A stretch of 64,000 bases of DNA from Halichoerus grypus (taxonomy: Eukaryota; Chordata; Mammalia; Carnivora; Phocidae): the NCBI RefSeq assembly GCF_964656455.1, contig NC_135718.1, forward strand, positions 21,650,449 to 21,714,448. The letters run 5' to 3'. Positions 10,660 to 21,695 of the stretch are shown here, one piece after another; position 1 is the first letter of the stretch, and each line of letters starts with the position of its first letter. The notes beneath the pieces are model-generated. The model made no database searches, was not told where the DNA came from, and saw nothing but the letters and a program-made list of their open reading frames with translations. Both the position numbers and the translations under genes were made by a program.

Positions 10660-11265
10660 CTGCCATCAATGTGATGGACAGACTTTTGGGTGGCCCCATG
10701 CACCCTGTGTGCTGGTGTTTGCACTTTGTATTATCCCCCTCCCTTGATTGCAGCAGCACCTGTTTCTTGCTTCTTACCAATAGACCGTGGCAAAGGCTAT
10801 GGGGGTTCACTTTCATGACTACATATGTGATACAAAACTCCTCTTGCTAGCTGACTCACTCTTGCTTTCTGGCTGGCCTTGAAGAAGCAAGCTGCCATGT
10901 TGCGAGCTGCCCATAAAGAAAGCCACCTGAGAGGGAACAGGGGGCAGCCTTTAGGTGCTGAGGGTGGCCTCCCTCTGACAGTCAGCAGGAAACTCAAGCT
11001 CTCAGTCACAACCACAAGGAAATAAAATCTGCCCCAAGCCTGAGGGATCTTGAAAGTGACTTCTTCTTCGGCCAGCGATCCAGGTGACAATACAGCCGGG
11101 CTAACTCCTTGATTGGAGTCTGGTGAGACCCTGAAGCTGGTAAACTAGTAAAACTGCCTGAATTCTTGGCCCACTGAATCTGTGAGACAATAAGCCTGTG
11201 CTGTTTTAAGCCATGGAGTGTTCAGCAATTTGTTATGCGGCAAAGTATAACTAATATAATAGACA
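10660..11265 (+). mobile_element. ERVL-MaLR (MLT1-type) LTR relic
   Basis: Diagnostic blocks in order are GAAGAAGCAAGCTGCCATGTT, GCGAGCTGCCCATAAAGAAA, CAGCAGGAAACTCAAGCTCT, GAATCTGTGAGACAATAAGC and GTGCTGTTTTAAGCCATGGA, then AATTTGTTATGCGGCAAAGT and a close with AACTAATATAATAGAC. The 'TTTTAAGCCA...AATTTGTTA...CTAATA' ending is typical of MLT1 solo LTRs. The left edge is uncertain. No internal retroviral sequence is attached. Confidence 0.75.
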
Positions 11266-12007
11266 CCAAATTATGAATATATTGTTAAAATGTGCATAAT
11301 TTATATAGAAGAAGGGACTTGCAGTCAGATCTTCCTTGTTTGGAATATTGGCCACAGCCTTTATTTACTATGTTCTTCAGAAACTTATTTGATGTCTCTG
11401 AGCTTAAATGAGACTTCTTAAACTATTAAAATAAAACATGGCTATTGTTGTTAACTCACAGGCTGTTTATAAACTTTAAATGAGCTAATTCATGCAGTAA
11501 GCTTTCAAGAAAAATTGTCTGTTTTTTCATCCTCTGGATAATCTCTGCCACAGTCCACCTCATTTTCTACAGTATTTTACTAATCCCTTTATTTCAGCCT
11601 CCTTCCTAGACTGTAAGAGTAGCAAGAATAAGAAGATTCCCATCTTGTTGACCTTAAAATCTCTAGCAAGAGCACGGCCAGCCTAGATAGCATATAGGCT
11701 TAACAACTGTCAGATGTGTGAATTCATGAATCTTTATTAGGGGCGCTGAGCACATCAACATGGTGTTTGTTAACTTGACAAAGTGATAAATTGTGTTTGT
11801 GTTTACTTATTCATCCCTGAGGCTAATTGATGTGACAAGTTTAAATTAAGATAGATTTTTAAAATTCACTATTAATTAAAAGCTGAGTTTTGCAAATAGA
11901 GTTTACTGAACTCCTGACCACTAGATGGCTCATTGATGGCCACTGACTGAGCATCACTGTTTCCTGATGAACAGAATATGGCAATTAACTCAGAAAAATC
12001 TAGGTTT
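11266..12007. other. No recognised feature
   Basis: Unassigned AT-rich DNA between an LTR and a SINE. No gene, tail or target duplication seen. Confidence 0.45.
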
Positions 12008-12019
12008 AAAGATCTAGGA

Positions 12020-12232
12020 GAGGGGCCCCTGGGTGGCTCAGTCAGTTATGCATCTGACTCTTGTTTCGGCTCAGGTCATGATCTCAGTGTCCTGGGATCA
12101 AGCCCTGCATCGAGCTCGGTGCTCAGCGCAGAGTCTGCTTGTCCCTCTCCCTCTGCTTCCATCGCCCCACCTGTCTCTTTGTCTCCCTCTCTCAAATAAA
12201 TAAATAAATAAAATCTTTAAAAATACATAAAC
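12020..12232 (+). mobile_element. SINEC (CAN-SINE), older subtype
   Basis: Head GGGTGGCTCAGTCAGTTATG with body features (TGACTCTTGTTTCGGCTCAG, CATCGAGCTCGGTGCTCAGC) that differ from the younger 'CGTTAAGCGTCTGCC' copies. It ends with an AAAT-rich tail. A 12-bp target duplication, AAAGATCTAGGA, is intact at 12008-12019 and 12233-12244. Confidence 0.95.
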
Positions 12233-12344
12233 AAAGATCTAGGAAAGATCTAAGATCATGATAGCAAGCATCAACCAGGAGGGCTTTTCCTAATTACTTT
12301 TTGCCTGAACCTTGAAATTCAGGCTATATGATCAATCACAAAAT

Positions 12345-12912
12345 ATGGCCACAGATTCTTCCCATCCAGTATGTACCCCAGTCTTCAATGTGACATTGTA
12401 GTTTTTTCATTAAGCTATAGAGTCTATTTACTAAGCCTTGAAACTGTACTGGCCTTATGGCTTATGTTGATGACTAGACTTTGCCTGAAGTCACATCAGG
12501 AGACTCCCGAAGCTGTCCTCAAAAGACTTGCAGCTTCCACCTACACATGCTTGGACACTTTCCTGAGACCCATAAACAAAGAAACAGGCTAACCTCAGAG
12601 ACAGTGAGAGGCTGTGTGGAAACTGAGATTCCCAGCTCACCACCTGCAAGCACCAGGAGACAGCTGGATCATACACCCCTTCTGCTGATGGCCACATAAT
12701 GACGCCAGGGAAAACCAGCATAGGAATCAGTCAGTCAACCCACACAGAATTAGAAATAATAACAAATAAATGATTATTTCTTATATAAATAATATATAAT
12801 TATATGTTTATATAAATAACTATTTATTATTTACATAAATAATAATAAATCATTGTAATTTAAGCCATTGACTTTCAGGGCGATTTGTTACACAGCAAAA
12901 ACTAACTGGACC
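12345..12912 (+). mobile_element. ERVL-MaLR (MLT1-type) LTR relic
   Basis: Matches another MLT1 subtype in order: CCACAGATTCTTCCCATCCA, GTAGTTTTTTCATTAAGCTA, TGGCCTTATGGCTTATGTTG, CAAAAGACTTGCAGCTTCCA and AAATAAATGATTATTTCTTA. After an AT-rich expansion (about 12775-12855) it closes with TAATTTAAGCCATTGACTTT and TTTGTTACACAGCAAAAACT. The AT-rich tract appears to be an expansion inside the LTR. Confidence 0.75.
12775..12855. repeat. AT-rich low-complexity tract
   Basis: Repeated TATAAATAA/TTATATAAAT-like units, located where the MLT1 LTR should have its short AATAAATGATTGTTG-type segment. Confidence 0.8.
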
Positions 12913-13940
12913 CTCCTCCCTAAATCTGTATACACACGTACACATATGATGTTGAGATTCATTGCTATTTATTCAGTGACTCTGACAAGTATACTTTCTA
13001 TCTGTAGATATACTTAAGTAAAGGAAACAAACAAGCAAACAAAAAAATGGGTTAAGAACCATAAACCTATCTTCAGAGACTTTTTTCCTTATATGTATAA
13101 TAAACGTCATGGTGTTGTTTTGAGCATGAAACAGGTAGGTCCTAAAATATAGTAAGGGCGTATCTGGTTTCATCTGCCTCTGAATGCTCATATCATTCAA
13201 ACTCTAGTCTGAAGGTCACATTGTCAAAGACTTTTACCCATTTTATCTTTCCCACAGGCCTTCATTTTGGAAATGACCCCTCGCAGATTCAATGTGCTAA
13301 AGGAGGGCTACTGTTTATCAAAGGGCTTTGCTTCCCAGTCTGGGCAATTAGAGGCCTCCTTTAGGAGACAGGTTTAGATTCTGGGAGGGGCAGGGCCTCT
13401 GTCCTGAGATCACAAGCTGTAGGAAGCATGTGAACCTGGAAGGTTTACTGTCTTTCCCATCAAGAAGAGAGAACCTGCCAGAGAATGAAGGTGTCCCAGA
13501 GTTAAGTAGGGGGAGAAAGAGAGAGATAATGTACTGACCTGTATTTCTGTATTTCTTAAAAACATAATCTGAACCCCTAGCTCCAGCTATTTCTGATATA
13601 TATATATATATGTATATAATTTTTATTTTCAGTAACAATCAAATGAATTCATTTTTTTTTTTCCCTTCAACAAGCTTGAAATTAGGTTTCCATCACTCCA
13701 AGTAAAAAGCCCCATGGTTAATGTATTGACATAGACTTTTCTGGTGGATTTACATTGCATTTAAATCCTTGTCTCATAATGAGATGCAAATGTTATTTTA
13801 TATTAAAGACATTTCAAATATCAAAGTAGCAAGGATGTTTATTTGGGGGTATAGCAAGGATTTTGATGGCGTTTCTAAAATTACATCCATGGAGATATCA
13901 GCCTAGTCCCTTCTGTGCTGTTATTTAACCTAAGATTGTT
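12913..13940. other. No gene; possible LTR fragment near 13.38-13.6 kb
   Basis: The GA-rich section at 13508-13530 is followed by a block with CTGAACCCCTAGCTCCAGCT at about 13570. This resembles the 3' half of an old mammalian LTR ('gagcccctggatccagctgt'), but the match is too weak for a call. A short TA run sits at 13597-13620. The rest is unassigned. Confidence 0.35.
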
Positions 13941-13954
13941 AAGTATAAGGTAGA

Positions 13955-14250
13955 AGGGTTTGAATACAGCAAAAAGACTGACTCTCCCTCAAGTAAGAGG
14001 GAGCTCCTCCTGCCTGACTGCCTTGAGCTGGTACATTGGTTTTGTCCTGCCCTCTGACTGGGACACCAGCTCTCCTGGGTCTGCAGCTTGCTGTCTGCAG
14101 ATCTTGAGATTGTCAGCTTTCATAACCACAATTCTTTACAATAAATGAATAAATCTCTTTCTCTTTCCCTTTCCCTTTCTCTCCCTCCTTCTCTCCCTCT
14201 CTCTCTCCCACCCTGTTTGAGATCAATTAAGCTGTTATATGATCCACAGA
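13955..14250 (+). mobile_element. MLT2-type ERVL LTR, 3' part
   Basis: GAATACAGCAAAAAGACTGA, CTCCCTCAAGTAAGAGGGAG, CTCCTCCTGCCTGACTGCC and GAGCTGGTACATTGG, then TGCAGATCTTGAGATTGTCA and ACAATAAATGAATAAATCTC, are the internal and polyadenylation-signal regions of MLT2. The usual microsatellite after the AATAAATCTC motif is here a C/T-rich tract (14155-14213). The 5' third of the LTR is missing. The same family occurs in fuller form at 37019-37560. Confidence 0.75.
14155..14213. repeat. Pyrimidine-rich (TTTCC/CTCT)n tract
   Basis: Nearly pure C/T on the plus strand. It sits at the MLT2 position that commonly carries a simple repeat. Confidence 0.9.
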
Positions 14251-14254
14251 AGAC

Positions 14255-15185
14255 GATCAATATGCTCCCAGCATTACAACTCAGTGTAGTGTCTCTGTCT
14301 CGTGTGGAAGAAGACACTACCTGTTATACATTCCTTCATATTTTACAGAAGAATAAAACACTCTCGGGGTTGGCAATAGCTAGATGAAATAGAGATCACA
14401 AATAATGCAGGCTTAAAATCATATAAATCCTAGAAGTCTGAGCATCTTTCTGGTCAGTTTTAAGAATACGAAACCCTGGGAAGTTCTCCTTGATTACAAG
14501 TCACTTTGGTTTCTAACATGAGTTTGCTGTGGCTTCTATCTTAAAGTTTCCCAAGCAGAACCCTGGTAACCTTCAATTCCTTGAGAGAGGAGGGATTGCC
14601 TTCTTAGCTGGAGTTTTCTGTACAGGTATGGGAGGAAGGAATTCAATAATTTGGGAAGACTTGATATTTTGGTCGTAAGACTGAGAGTTAGTAAAGAGAG
14701 TAGGAGGAGGTCCTTGGCAATGGTTTATAAAAAGGGTTTATGTTGAGTACCTGAAGAACTGCTATGGTGGAGGGACACCTGGTTAGCTGTAGAAGAAAAA
14801 GGAAAAAATATATATTGCAGTTGTGCACATGGGAATGCTCCCCCACCTGCACGAGACCTTCACCACTTCTAGACGTGTGAACCAAAGGTAACATGCCTCA
14901 ATAAAACAAACTCCATTCCAACGTATTCAACTTAACAAGATGTTCAGAACATCAGCCTCCCCTTCACATGAAGATGACTGTGACCTCCAAGAGAAATTGG
15001 CACATTTAATGGCAGAACTTCAGCTTGTTCCCCTATGTTTGATGCTGAGGTCTTTGGAAATGCCCAGGTTCTGACGCTTTCCATGAATTAATTATTCAAT
15101 TATTTATTGGATTCAAACAGATACCCCGATACCCTTCCCTATTTGCCTTAGGATGATTTCTGTTGCGACCAAAAAACCCTTTAAT
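14255..15185. other. No recognised feature
   Basis: Unassigned sequence. No frame or repeat family stands out. Confidence 0.45.
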
Positions 15186-15189
15186 GTAT

Positions 15190-15290
15190 ATTTTTAAATA
15201 CACAGCTTTTGAGTAGCTACTGGAGATTTAAGCCCAGACCTGTCTGACTCCAAGTTTGAAACTATTTCTTCTCCAATCCAAAACAGTGTT
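15190..15290 (-). mobile_element. MIR relic fragment
   Basis: ACACAGCTTTTGAGTAGCTA, then AGATTTAAGCCCAGACCTGT and CTGACTCCAAGTTTGAAACT, match the complement of the MIR 5' half ('cacacagctagtaagtggca', 'gggatttgaacccaggcctg', 'tctgactccaaag'). Confidence 0.65.
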
Positions 15291-16318
15291 AATGATAATC
15301 ATTCCTCAGTTAAGAATAATACTCTGTAGATACTCGCTTTGAAGAATAACATTAACAATTTTGTAATTTGTTCTTTATTCATGGGTTTTTTTTTGTTTAA
15401 ATCAGTGTATCTATTTTCTTTGTATTTAGTTCCATTTGAAATGTGAAAAATACGTTGTAATTGCTTTAGAACTTTTTATTCTTACTTTATCCACTCTCCA
15501 ATTACCAATAGCCACATAACTAAGTTCAAAAGAATTTCTTGAGAGTGTGAAGACTGCAGGCTTTTCTTGTCCTGAGGTTTTCCAGACAAGGTAACATTAT
15601 CCAAATGGTACAAGGAGGTAAATGTCATGTACCCCCTCCCCCTTCCACATCCTTCAGAACAACAGAGCTGGCTCTCAGACGTAATTACTCAGTGTGCAGG
15701 GGTTGCACAAAAGTGACTGATAACACTGGGCTTTTTCCCTTTCCAAAGATCATTTTACTCTTGCAATTAAAGTCAGTGATCCCAGCTCACCAGCAAACAT
15801 CTGCTGTTCATTCATAGCTGTGTCAGGCACTCCTCACTCTGCTGTGAAAGCATCCGTGTAGCTGCCTCCCAGAGGATGTTTATTCTAAAATGACATGCTG
15901 GAAGTACAGGCCTAATAGTGTAGGTTTGCTGAAAGCAGCAAACTCCCCATTTCTGAATGGGCTCTCCTGATGCCTTCACCTGTTCAGGGTCGCAGTGTAT
16001 TTGTTTTTTATACTTGAGAAAATACATATTAATGGGCCTAGTGAGCAGCTGGAGGATAAATGTGCTTATCAGCATTTTCCCGAAAGCTAATGGGTATATA
16101 ATTCCTAATCTGAATAATTTATTTTGAGGGATGATTATGACAACGTAGGGGCAGCTATCCCATGACCTTTGCTAGTGCTCTATGGAGAGGTGATACCTTT
16201 TAATGAATCCATAAGCATCGCCCCATTCAATTAGTAGCTCCTTGAATTATTGATCAAACACTTAAACTTACTGAAGTGTCTTGATGTCGCAATCATGTCG
16301 GGGAAACCAAATTAGAGT
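15291..16318. other. No recognised feature
   Basis: Unassigned, moderately AT-rich DNA. Short opposing frames near 15.6-16.1 kb lack any recognisable protein features. Confidence 0.45.
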
Positions 16319-16319
16319 G

Positions 16320-16530
16320 GTATAATCAAAAGAGCACCAGATAGGATAATTAACTAGCTGTGTGACCTTCAATGAGTCACTTGACCACATGAGCCTCACG
16401 TTTTTCATTGGTAAATGGAATACCTGCTCCATCCTGCCTCTAGGTTATTGTGATGGGTTAATGAGACAAATGATATGGAAATAGATGATGAGCCATGTGT
16501 ATAAAATGTATGTTTGATATTACTCACTGT
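16320..16530 (+). mobile_element. MIR relic
   Basis: AACTAGCTGTGTGACCTTCA, ATGAGTCACTTGACCACATG, AGCCTCACGTTTTTCATTGG and TAAATGGAATACCTGCTCC, then GGTTATTGTGATGGGTTAAT, match MIR in sense order over most of its length. Confidence 0.8.
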
Positions 16531-18235
16531 ATCTTTTACTTTTTCATAAGAATTTGATGAACTAGTGGGGATTATTTTGTGAATTTGGAACAAATTAATT
16601 ATATATTTGCAGTAGGTATATCTACTATATTTCTATAGTTATTTTATATCTGTAGGTATGCAGATATAAATAGATATTGTATATCAATTTTATGGACAGA
16701 TTTTTCTCCTCCAGCTTACTCCCAGTAAATTCCCACCTAAGAGCAATAAAACCTTTCTAATGTGAGCCATATAAATTCTCACGAGATTTCCTGGAAAGAG
16801 CACCATTATATCAGGGGTGTTGGTCTTGAGTCCCATACTAGTTTGTCATTTCAGTGGTAGAAACTATGGTATGCTTTCCTTCTGCATCGCAAAGCAAATA
16901 AAAGGAAACTTTTATATATAGGCATAATACATATTTTGATTGCTTGATTGTCAGAGGGAGCACAGAGAGAATCTACAAGAATGTTTAGTTTTGTTGAATG
17001 TATCTAACACTACCACAGTTGCAGTCACAGACTGCTATCAGGTTTATATAAGATCCTAAGAACATTGCTCATTTGCTTCTAGACCACATATTTTTTTTTC
17101 TTCTTTTTTTTACAAGCAGTTTGTAAAGCCAAACAACTTAGATATCTCATTTAAATGATAGACATGTTTGAACTGAGGCATACCATTTGATTCAAGGCTC
17201 TAAGAATAAAACCGTGCCTAGAAATTTTGGAGTGCCTCAGTCTAATTTCTGAAAGGATCAATGAAGAAGCTCAGAACTAGAAAATGGTGTTTCATTGGAA
17301 TGCGGGGTAGGGTATATGGCTGAAGAGCTTGACTGCATGAATCCTGTGAGCAGAAAAGAAAAATCATACAGGAATGGCTTAGAACATGTGAACAATGTGA
17401 GGAAATCAGAGGTCATTTGTTTTAGGGTCAAAGCAGCAGTGATGACTGAGTCTGAGGAGAGCATAAGTTCTAAGTTCACCACTGGGACCCACATCCATGA
17501 TCAGCTTTACAGGGAAATAAACTAACCTTAATTTAGATTCACTGAAATAGGTGAGAGCCATAGCAAAAAAGCTGAATTATTCAGCTAATTTCTTCTGTAC
17601 CCTAACTGGGATATAAAAAGAGGGGTAGGTCTGGGGAGGAATTGGGGAACTGGATTCAGTCAAGTCAAGGGAAATAAAGGGAGAAGAAGGGCATTGTGGC
17701 TGGACCGTGCACACGTTGCACTGAGAAAGCTTCCACAGTGAAATGGGGGCCAGCAGGATTTAGAGTAGACGGTGTTTTACTGAACACAAGAGGCAGAGAT
17801 AGAACTCAGACACCTGAGCAACTGGTATATGCTGGGCAAAGGACCAGAGAAGAGAATACTGTGCAGAACGAGGGGCAGACCAGGATCATGATTCCCTGGC
17901 AGTCCTTGGCGCAGAGATAGGCTGCAGATATACGGGACCACACACCATGAGGCCTCACAGAGAGCTGCATCTGTGTCATGGGACTTGAGAAACTTGCCAG
18001 AGGTTGGGCAATGTTGAAGGACATGGAATTGTAGCCAAACCAAAGTGAAGAGACCTCACTAAGCACTTCAAGCATTTAGTTGAGACTTCAGAAAGGCCAG
18101 ATGAGAAGGAAAGAGCATACCCAGCACAGGAGGGAAGAATTAGGACTAATAGCAACAGGGGAAAAAAAACCACAATAGCAAAGAAAAAAAGAAACCTATC
18201 AATGACAACAGGTCTGCCATTAATTAAACTATTGA
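16531..18235. other. No assignable feature
   Basis: This long stretch holds an AT-rich patch (16590-16690) and, at 17620-18130, mixed sequence that might be the decayed 5' UTR of the L1 that follows. I could not confirm that link. No gene is supported; the overlapping frames at 17696-18075 on both strands look like chance. Confidence 0.4.
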
Positions 18236-18239
18236 TCAA

Positions 18240-19195
18240 ACAAAATTAAAATCCTCTCAAGAAAGACATATTTCAAATTCCCTACCATATATAATACACA
18301 ATATATGACACACAGCAAAAATTACTAAACACAGGAAGAAGCAAGAATATATAGGGGCCCCTGGGTGACTCAGTCAGTTAAGTGTCTGACTCTTGATTTC
18401 ATCTCAGGTCATGATCTCAGGGTCCTGAGATCGAGCCCCACATTGTCTCCATGCTGGGCATGCAGCCTGCTTAAGATTCTCTCTCTCCCTCTGGCCCCCC
18501 AACAATGAAAAAAAAAAAAAAAGAATATATGGCCCAAGAATTTAAAAATAAATAAATAAATAAAAGCAGCCAATTAGAAATATAACCCAAGATAAGAACT
18601 TCAGGTTACAATTAGAAGATAAGGAGTTTAAAACAACTGTTGAAATTAGGTTCAAGGACTTAGAGAAAATGTGATAAGAACAAATGAACCGGTAGGGAAT
18701 CCCAGCAAAAAAGTGAAACCTATAATTCTGCTCTGGAAATTAAAGGCACAGTTTCTCAAAAGAGGGGGGAAAATTAGATGGGTTGAGCAATATATTTAAG
18801 ACTGTAATTGAAAAGGCTTATTAATATGAATATCAACAGAAATTATCCAATCTGTAAAAAAAAGTGAAAAAATGTTTAAAAAAATAAACAGAAGCTTAGA
18901 AAATTGTGCTGTAATATTAAGCAGTCTAGATAAGTGGGTTCTCACTACCTCAGGAGAGAAAGAACAGGTCAGAAAAATTATTATAAGGAAATAGATAAAA
19001 TATTCAAATTTGGTGAAAAACATCAAGCTACAAGTTTCCAAGATCTTGGAATCAAAGGGATCAAAAATAATACATACAAAGATAATGTTAGAGAGGTACA
19101 TCATAGGCTAACTGATGAAAATCACAGATAAAGAGAAAATCTTAAAAGCAATCAGAAAATAGATACATTACAGAGAGAATAACAATGTGAATGAT
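18240..19195 (+). mobile_element. Ancient L1 fragment, ORF1 region (split by a SINE)
   Basis: The order of motifs follows the ORF1 part of an old L1M/HAL1-type element: the TATATAATACACAATATATG and AGCAAAAATTACTAAACACA blocks, then AGTTTAAAACAACTGTTGAA and AGGTTCAAGGACTTAGAGAA. Next come AATTGTGCTGTAATATTAAG, AATATTCAAATTTGGTGAAA and ATAAAGAGAAAATCTTAAAA. Frames are broken throughout. The SINE at 18353-18520 is inserted into it. Confidence 0.75.
18353..18520 (+). mobile_element. SINEC (CAN-SINE), short-tailed copy
   Basis: Head GGGGCCCCTGGGTGACTCAG with a shortened body (CATTGTCTCCATGCTGGGCA, TTAAGATTCTCTCTCTCCCT) and poly(A). The 10-bp target duplication AAGAATATAT lies at 18343-18352 and 18521-18530. 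Removing the SINE restores continuity of the surrounding L1. Confidence 0.95.
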
Positions 19196-19860
19196 TGTGG
19201 ACTTATTAGAAAAAAATACATATACTTAGGTGAGTTCTATCAAACATTTAAGGAAGAAATAATACCCATCTTACACCAAATGTTTTAGAAAATAGAGGAA
19301 GAAGGGGGCGCCTGGGTGGCTCAGTCATTAAGCGTCTGCCTTCGGCTCAGATCATGATCCCAGGGTCCTGGGATCGAGCCCCGCGTCGGGCTCCCTGCTC
19401 CGCGGGAAGCCTGCTTCTCCCGCTCCCACTGCCCCTGCTTGTGTTCCCTCTCTCGCTATGTCTCTCTCTGTCAAATAAATAAATAAAATCTTTAAAAAAA
19501 ATAAAAAATTAAAAAAAAAGAAAATAGAGGAAGAAGAAGCACCTCCCAATTTGTTTTATGAGACCAGAGCAACTATTACCAAACCCTGACAAAAGTAGCT
19601 ACAGTAAGGAACATTTCAGACAAATACCCCCATGAACATAATTGTAAAAGTTCTTAATGAAATATTAGCTAAAATAAATTCAGCAACATATAAAAAAGAT
19701 AATATATTATTACCAAGTAGTGATTACTCCAGGAATATAAAAATCAATCAGGGTAATTCATCATTTCAAGAGAATTTTTTTTTTAATTATACAATCATGT
19801 CAATACATGAACTAAAAAATAAAATGGGTATATGATTGGATAAATTGGATATCTAGGAAA
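19196..19860 (+). mobile_element. Ancient L1 fragment, ORF2 reverse-transcriptase region (split by a SINE)
   Basis: GTTCTATCAAACATTTAAGG and AGAAATAATACCCATCTTAC are followed after the SINE by CCTCCCAATTTGTTTTATGA, CCAAACCCTGACAAAAGTAG, AATGAAATATTAGCTAAAAT and AATAAATTCAGCAACATATA. This is the order of the L1 RT domain. It directly follows ORF1-type sequence, so either the L1 lost the 5' half of ORF2 or two elements abut. Confidence 0.8.
19305..19518 (+). mobile_element. SINEC (CAN-SINE), young near-consensus copy
   Basis: This is the cleanest SINE in the window, retaining the GGGGGCGCCTGGGTGGCTCA head, CCCCGCGTCGGGCTCCCTGC and CTCCGCGGGAAGCCTGCTTC with most CpGs intact. The flanking 18-bp target duplication AGAAAATAGAGGAAGAAG (19287-19304 and 19519-19536) is perfect. 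High CpG retention and a perfect duplication point to a recent insertion. Confidence 0.97.
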
Positions 19861-20139
19861 ATCTGTTGTAAAGCTCAGATGTTAAACGTTAAAGGTAGAT
19901 ATTTAGTTCTTATGTAAGTATTCACTGTAATAATCTTTCAAATTTTCTGTAACTTGAGAAATAATCACAATAAATTGTTGAGAAAGGTCACTCACTGTAA
20001 GCATTTTGGAATATATTTTTTTCTTTCTCCTTTAGAATTATTTTCTAAAAATAAATTCCCAGGAATGGAATGACCAGGTTAAAAGATCTGAACAATAAAT
20101 AAAACTTTTAAATTGATAGAATTTTCCCCATTAATATTA

Positions 20140-20290
20140 GTCTTTAATTTTCACATGTGCCGAGTGAACAGAGCATGTAAAACATGACTTCCGTATTTTA
20201 TGATTGTAGAAACTGAGTGTCCAAAAGGAGAGTAACTCATTTTCTAAGGTCCAATAAATAGCAGGTATCAGGGCAGAGCAGAGCAAAAAT
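20140..20290 (-). mobile_element. Possible MIR relic, weak
   Basis: TTTATGATTGTAGAAACTGA, AGAGTAACTCATTTTCTAAG and AATAGCAGGTATCAGGGCAG follow the order of complemented MIR. The match is much weaker than for the other MIRs. Confidence 0.45.
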
Positions 20291-20554
20291 CTTCTTATCT
20301 CAGGAATTTTCTGTAAACTAGGATAGCAAGGGGAGAATGTATCTTTTCTCTTTGTTTTAAAATTGCTATTGATTCCTGTCCAATTTTTATAGTATTTTTA
20401 TGGCTAATTACAAGATTTGGGGGGAATATGTCAAAAGAGGAGAGAGAAGAAATTCATGATGACTTAGATATACATCATTGAATTGTAATAAAATGAAATG
20501 TAAAAATAATAAAACTGTTTTTATTGAGTACTAAAGTACTATATATATATTTTT

Positions 20555-20735
20555 AATTATACCATTGAATTCTAACTAAAATCATATGACATTTCCACTG
20601 TAAGATTTGAGGGAAAAGAAGCCTGGAGAAGTGGTATAATTTCCCAATACCAGGCAGTCTATAAGTTGCAGAATTAGAATTTGAAACAGGATAGTTGAGA
20701 AACCAAAGCATTTAATTTAACCCCATATTTAGTAT
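20555..20735 (-). mobile_element. MIR relic, weak
   Basis: AAGAAGCCTGGAGAAGTGGT, AATTTCCCAATACCAGGCAG and GCAGAATTAGAATTTGAAAC are consistent with the complement of MIR ('gaaactgaggctcagagagg', 'aacttgcccaaggtcacac', 'gcagagctgggatttgaacc'). Confidence 0.5.
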
Positions 20736-20904
20736 CCCCTAAACAGCACTGATGGATTAAGAATATTCCAGACTTATTAATGACACATTCTGAGTTTGGG
20801 GTTTAGCTTTTGCTTTGTTTTCTCAGCTACCTATGAGTATTGAAGTTCAGCATTAGAACAACAATCACATTTCCTTCCAGCTAAGTCTAGAGGGTAGGTT
20901 AATG

Positions 20905-21030
20905 GCAAAATTTCCCATTTTTATCAATGAGTCTAGTGCCCAGAGAGCTTGAATAACTTGCCCAAGTTCACTAAATGTGTCCCCATCCACGCAGACAATT
21001 GAGCCCTGCTGGTTCCTATGATAAACGAAC
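20905..21030 (-). mobile_element. MIR relic, weak
   Basis: GCCCAGAGAGCTTGAATAAC and TTGCCCAAGTTCACTAAATG match the most conserved complemented MIR segment. Sequence on both sides is eroded. Confidence 0.55.
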
Positions 21031-21483
21031 TAAGGGCTCCATGCCTTTGGACAAGTAAGCAATAGATATAGATGTTTAAACTGTTTCAGGAGTCAATTTC
21101 CATGGAGCTCTACCATGGCTCTACCAGTATTTCTTTTATGTAAAAAAATTTCCTCTCTCCTTTAATGATAGTGGGGTTTGTAACATCACTGTTTTGTGAC
21201 TTACTATTACAGTACCAGCTATTCAGAAAAGAGGGAGTTTTTTTAGTTTTTTTTTTTAATCTCTCTTCGAGTTCCAGATGGCTTCCATAATTGGTTTATT
21301 AACTTTGCAGATGTTGTAGGAAAATTTTAGGATGTAAGCCAATAATGGATCACAGCAGCTAATGAGAGAAAGCTTTTGAATTGATTATTTACTATGAGAA
21401 AACAACCAAATTACATACGTCAGTGCAGGTATGGATCTTAAGTCCAGAGTATTTGATATTTTAAGGACAAGTTGATCACTAAG
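21031..21483. other. No recognised feature
   Basis: AT-rich, unassigned. Confidence 0.45.
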
Positions 21484-21492
21484 AAAGTGATT

Positions 21493-21686
21493 TTTTTTTT
21501 AAGATTTTATTTATTTTTGTGAGAGAGAGAGAGTGTGCATGAGCATGAATGGAGGGAGGGGCAGGGGGAGAGGGAGAAGCTGACTTCCCTTGAGCAGGGA
21601 GCCTATGCAGGACTCCATCCCAAGACCCTGGAATCATGATCTGACCAAAGACAAACGCTTAACCGGCTGAGCCACCCAGGTGCCCA
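21493..21686 (-). mobile_element. SINEC (CAN-SINE)
   Basis: A minus-strand copy with poly(T), AAGATTTTATTTATTTTTGT and a terminal GAGCCACCCAGGTGCCC. It has lost some body positions (CCTTGAGCAGGGAGCCTATG). The 9-bp target duplication AAAGTGATT lies at 21484-21492 and 21687-21695. Confidence 0.95.
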
Positions 21687-21695
21687 AAAGTGATT

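Noticed and set aside
13380..13620. Possible old LTR (GA-rich stretch followed by a 'CCCCTAGCTCCAGCT' block)
   Set aside because: Only a single block resembles a known LTR ending, which is insufficient for a call.
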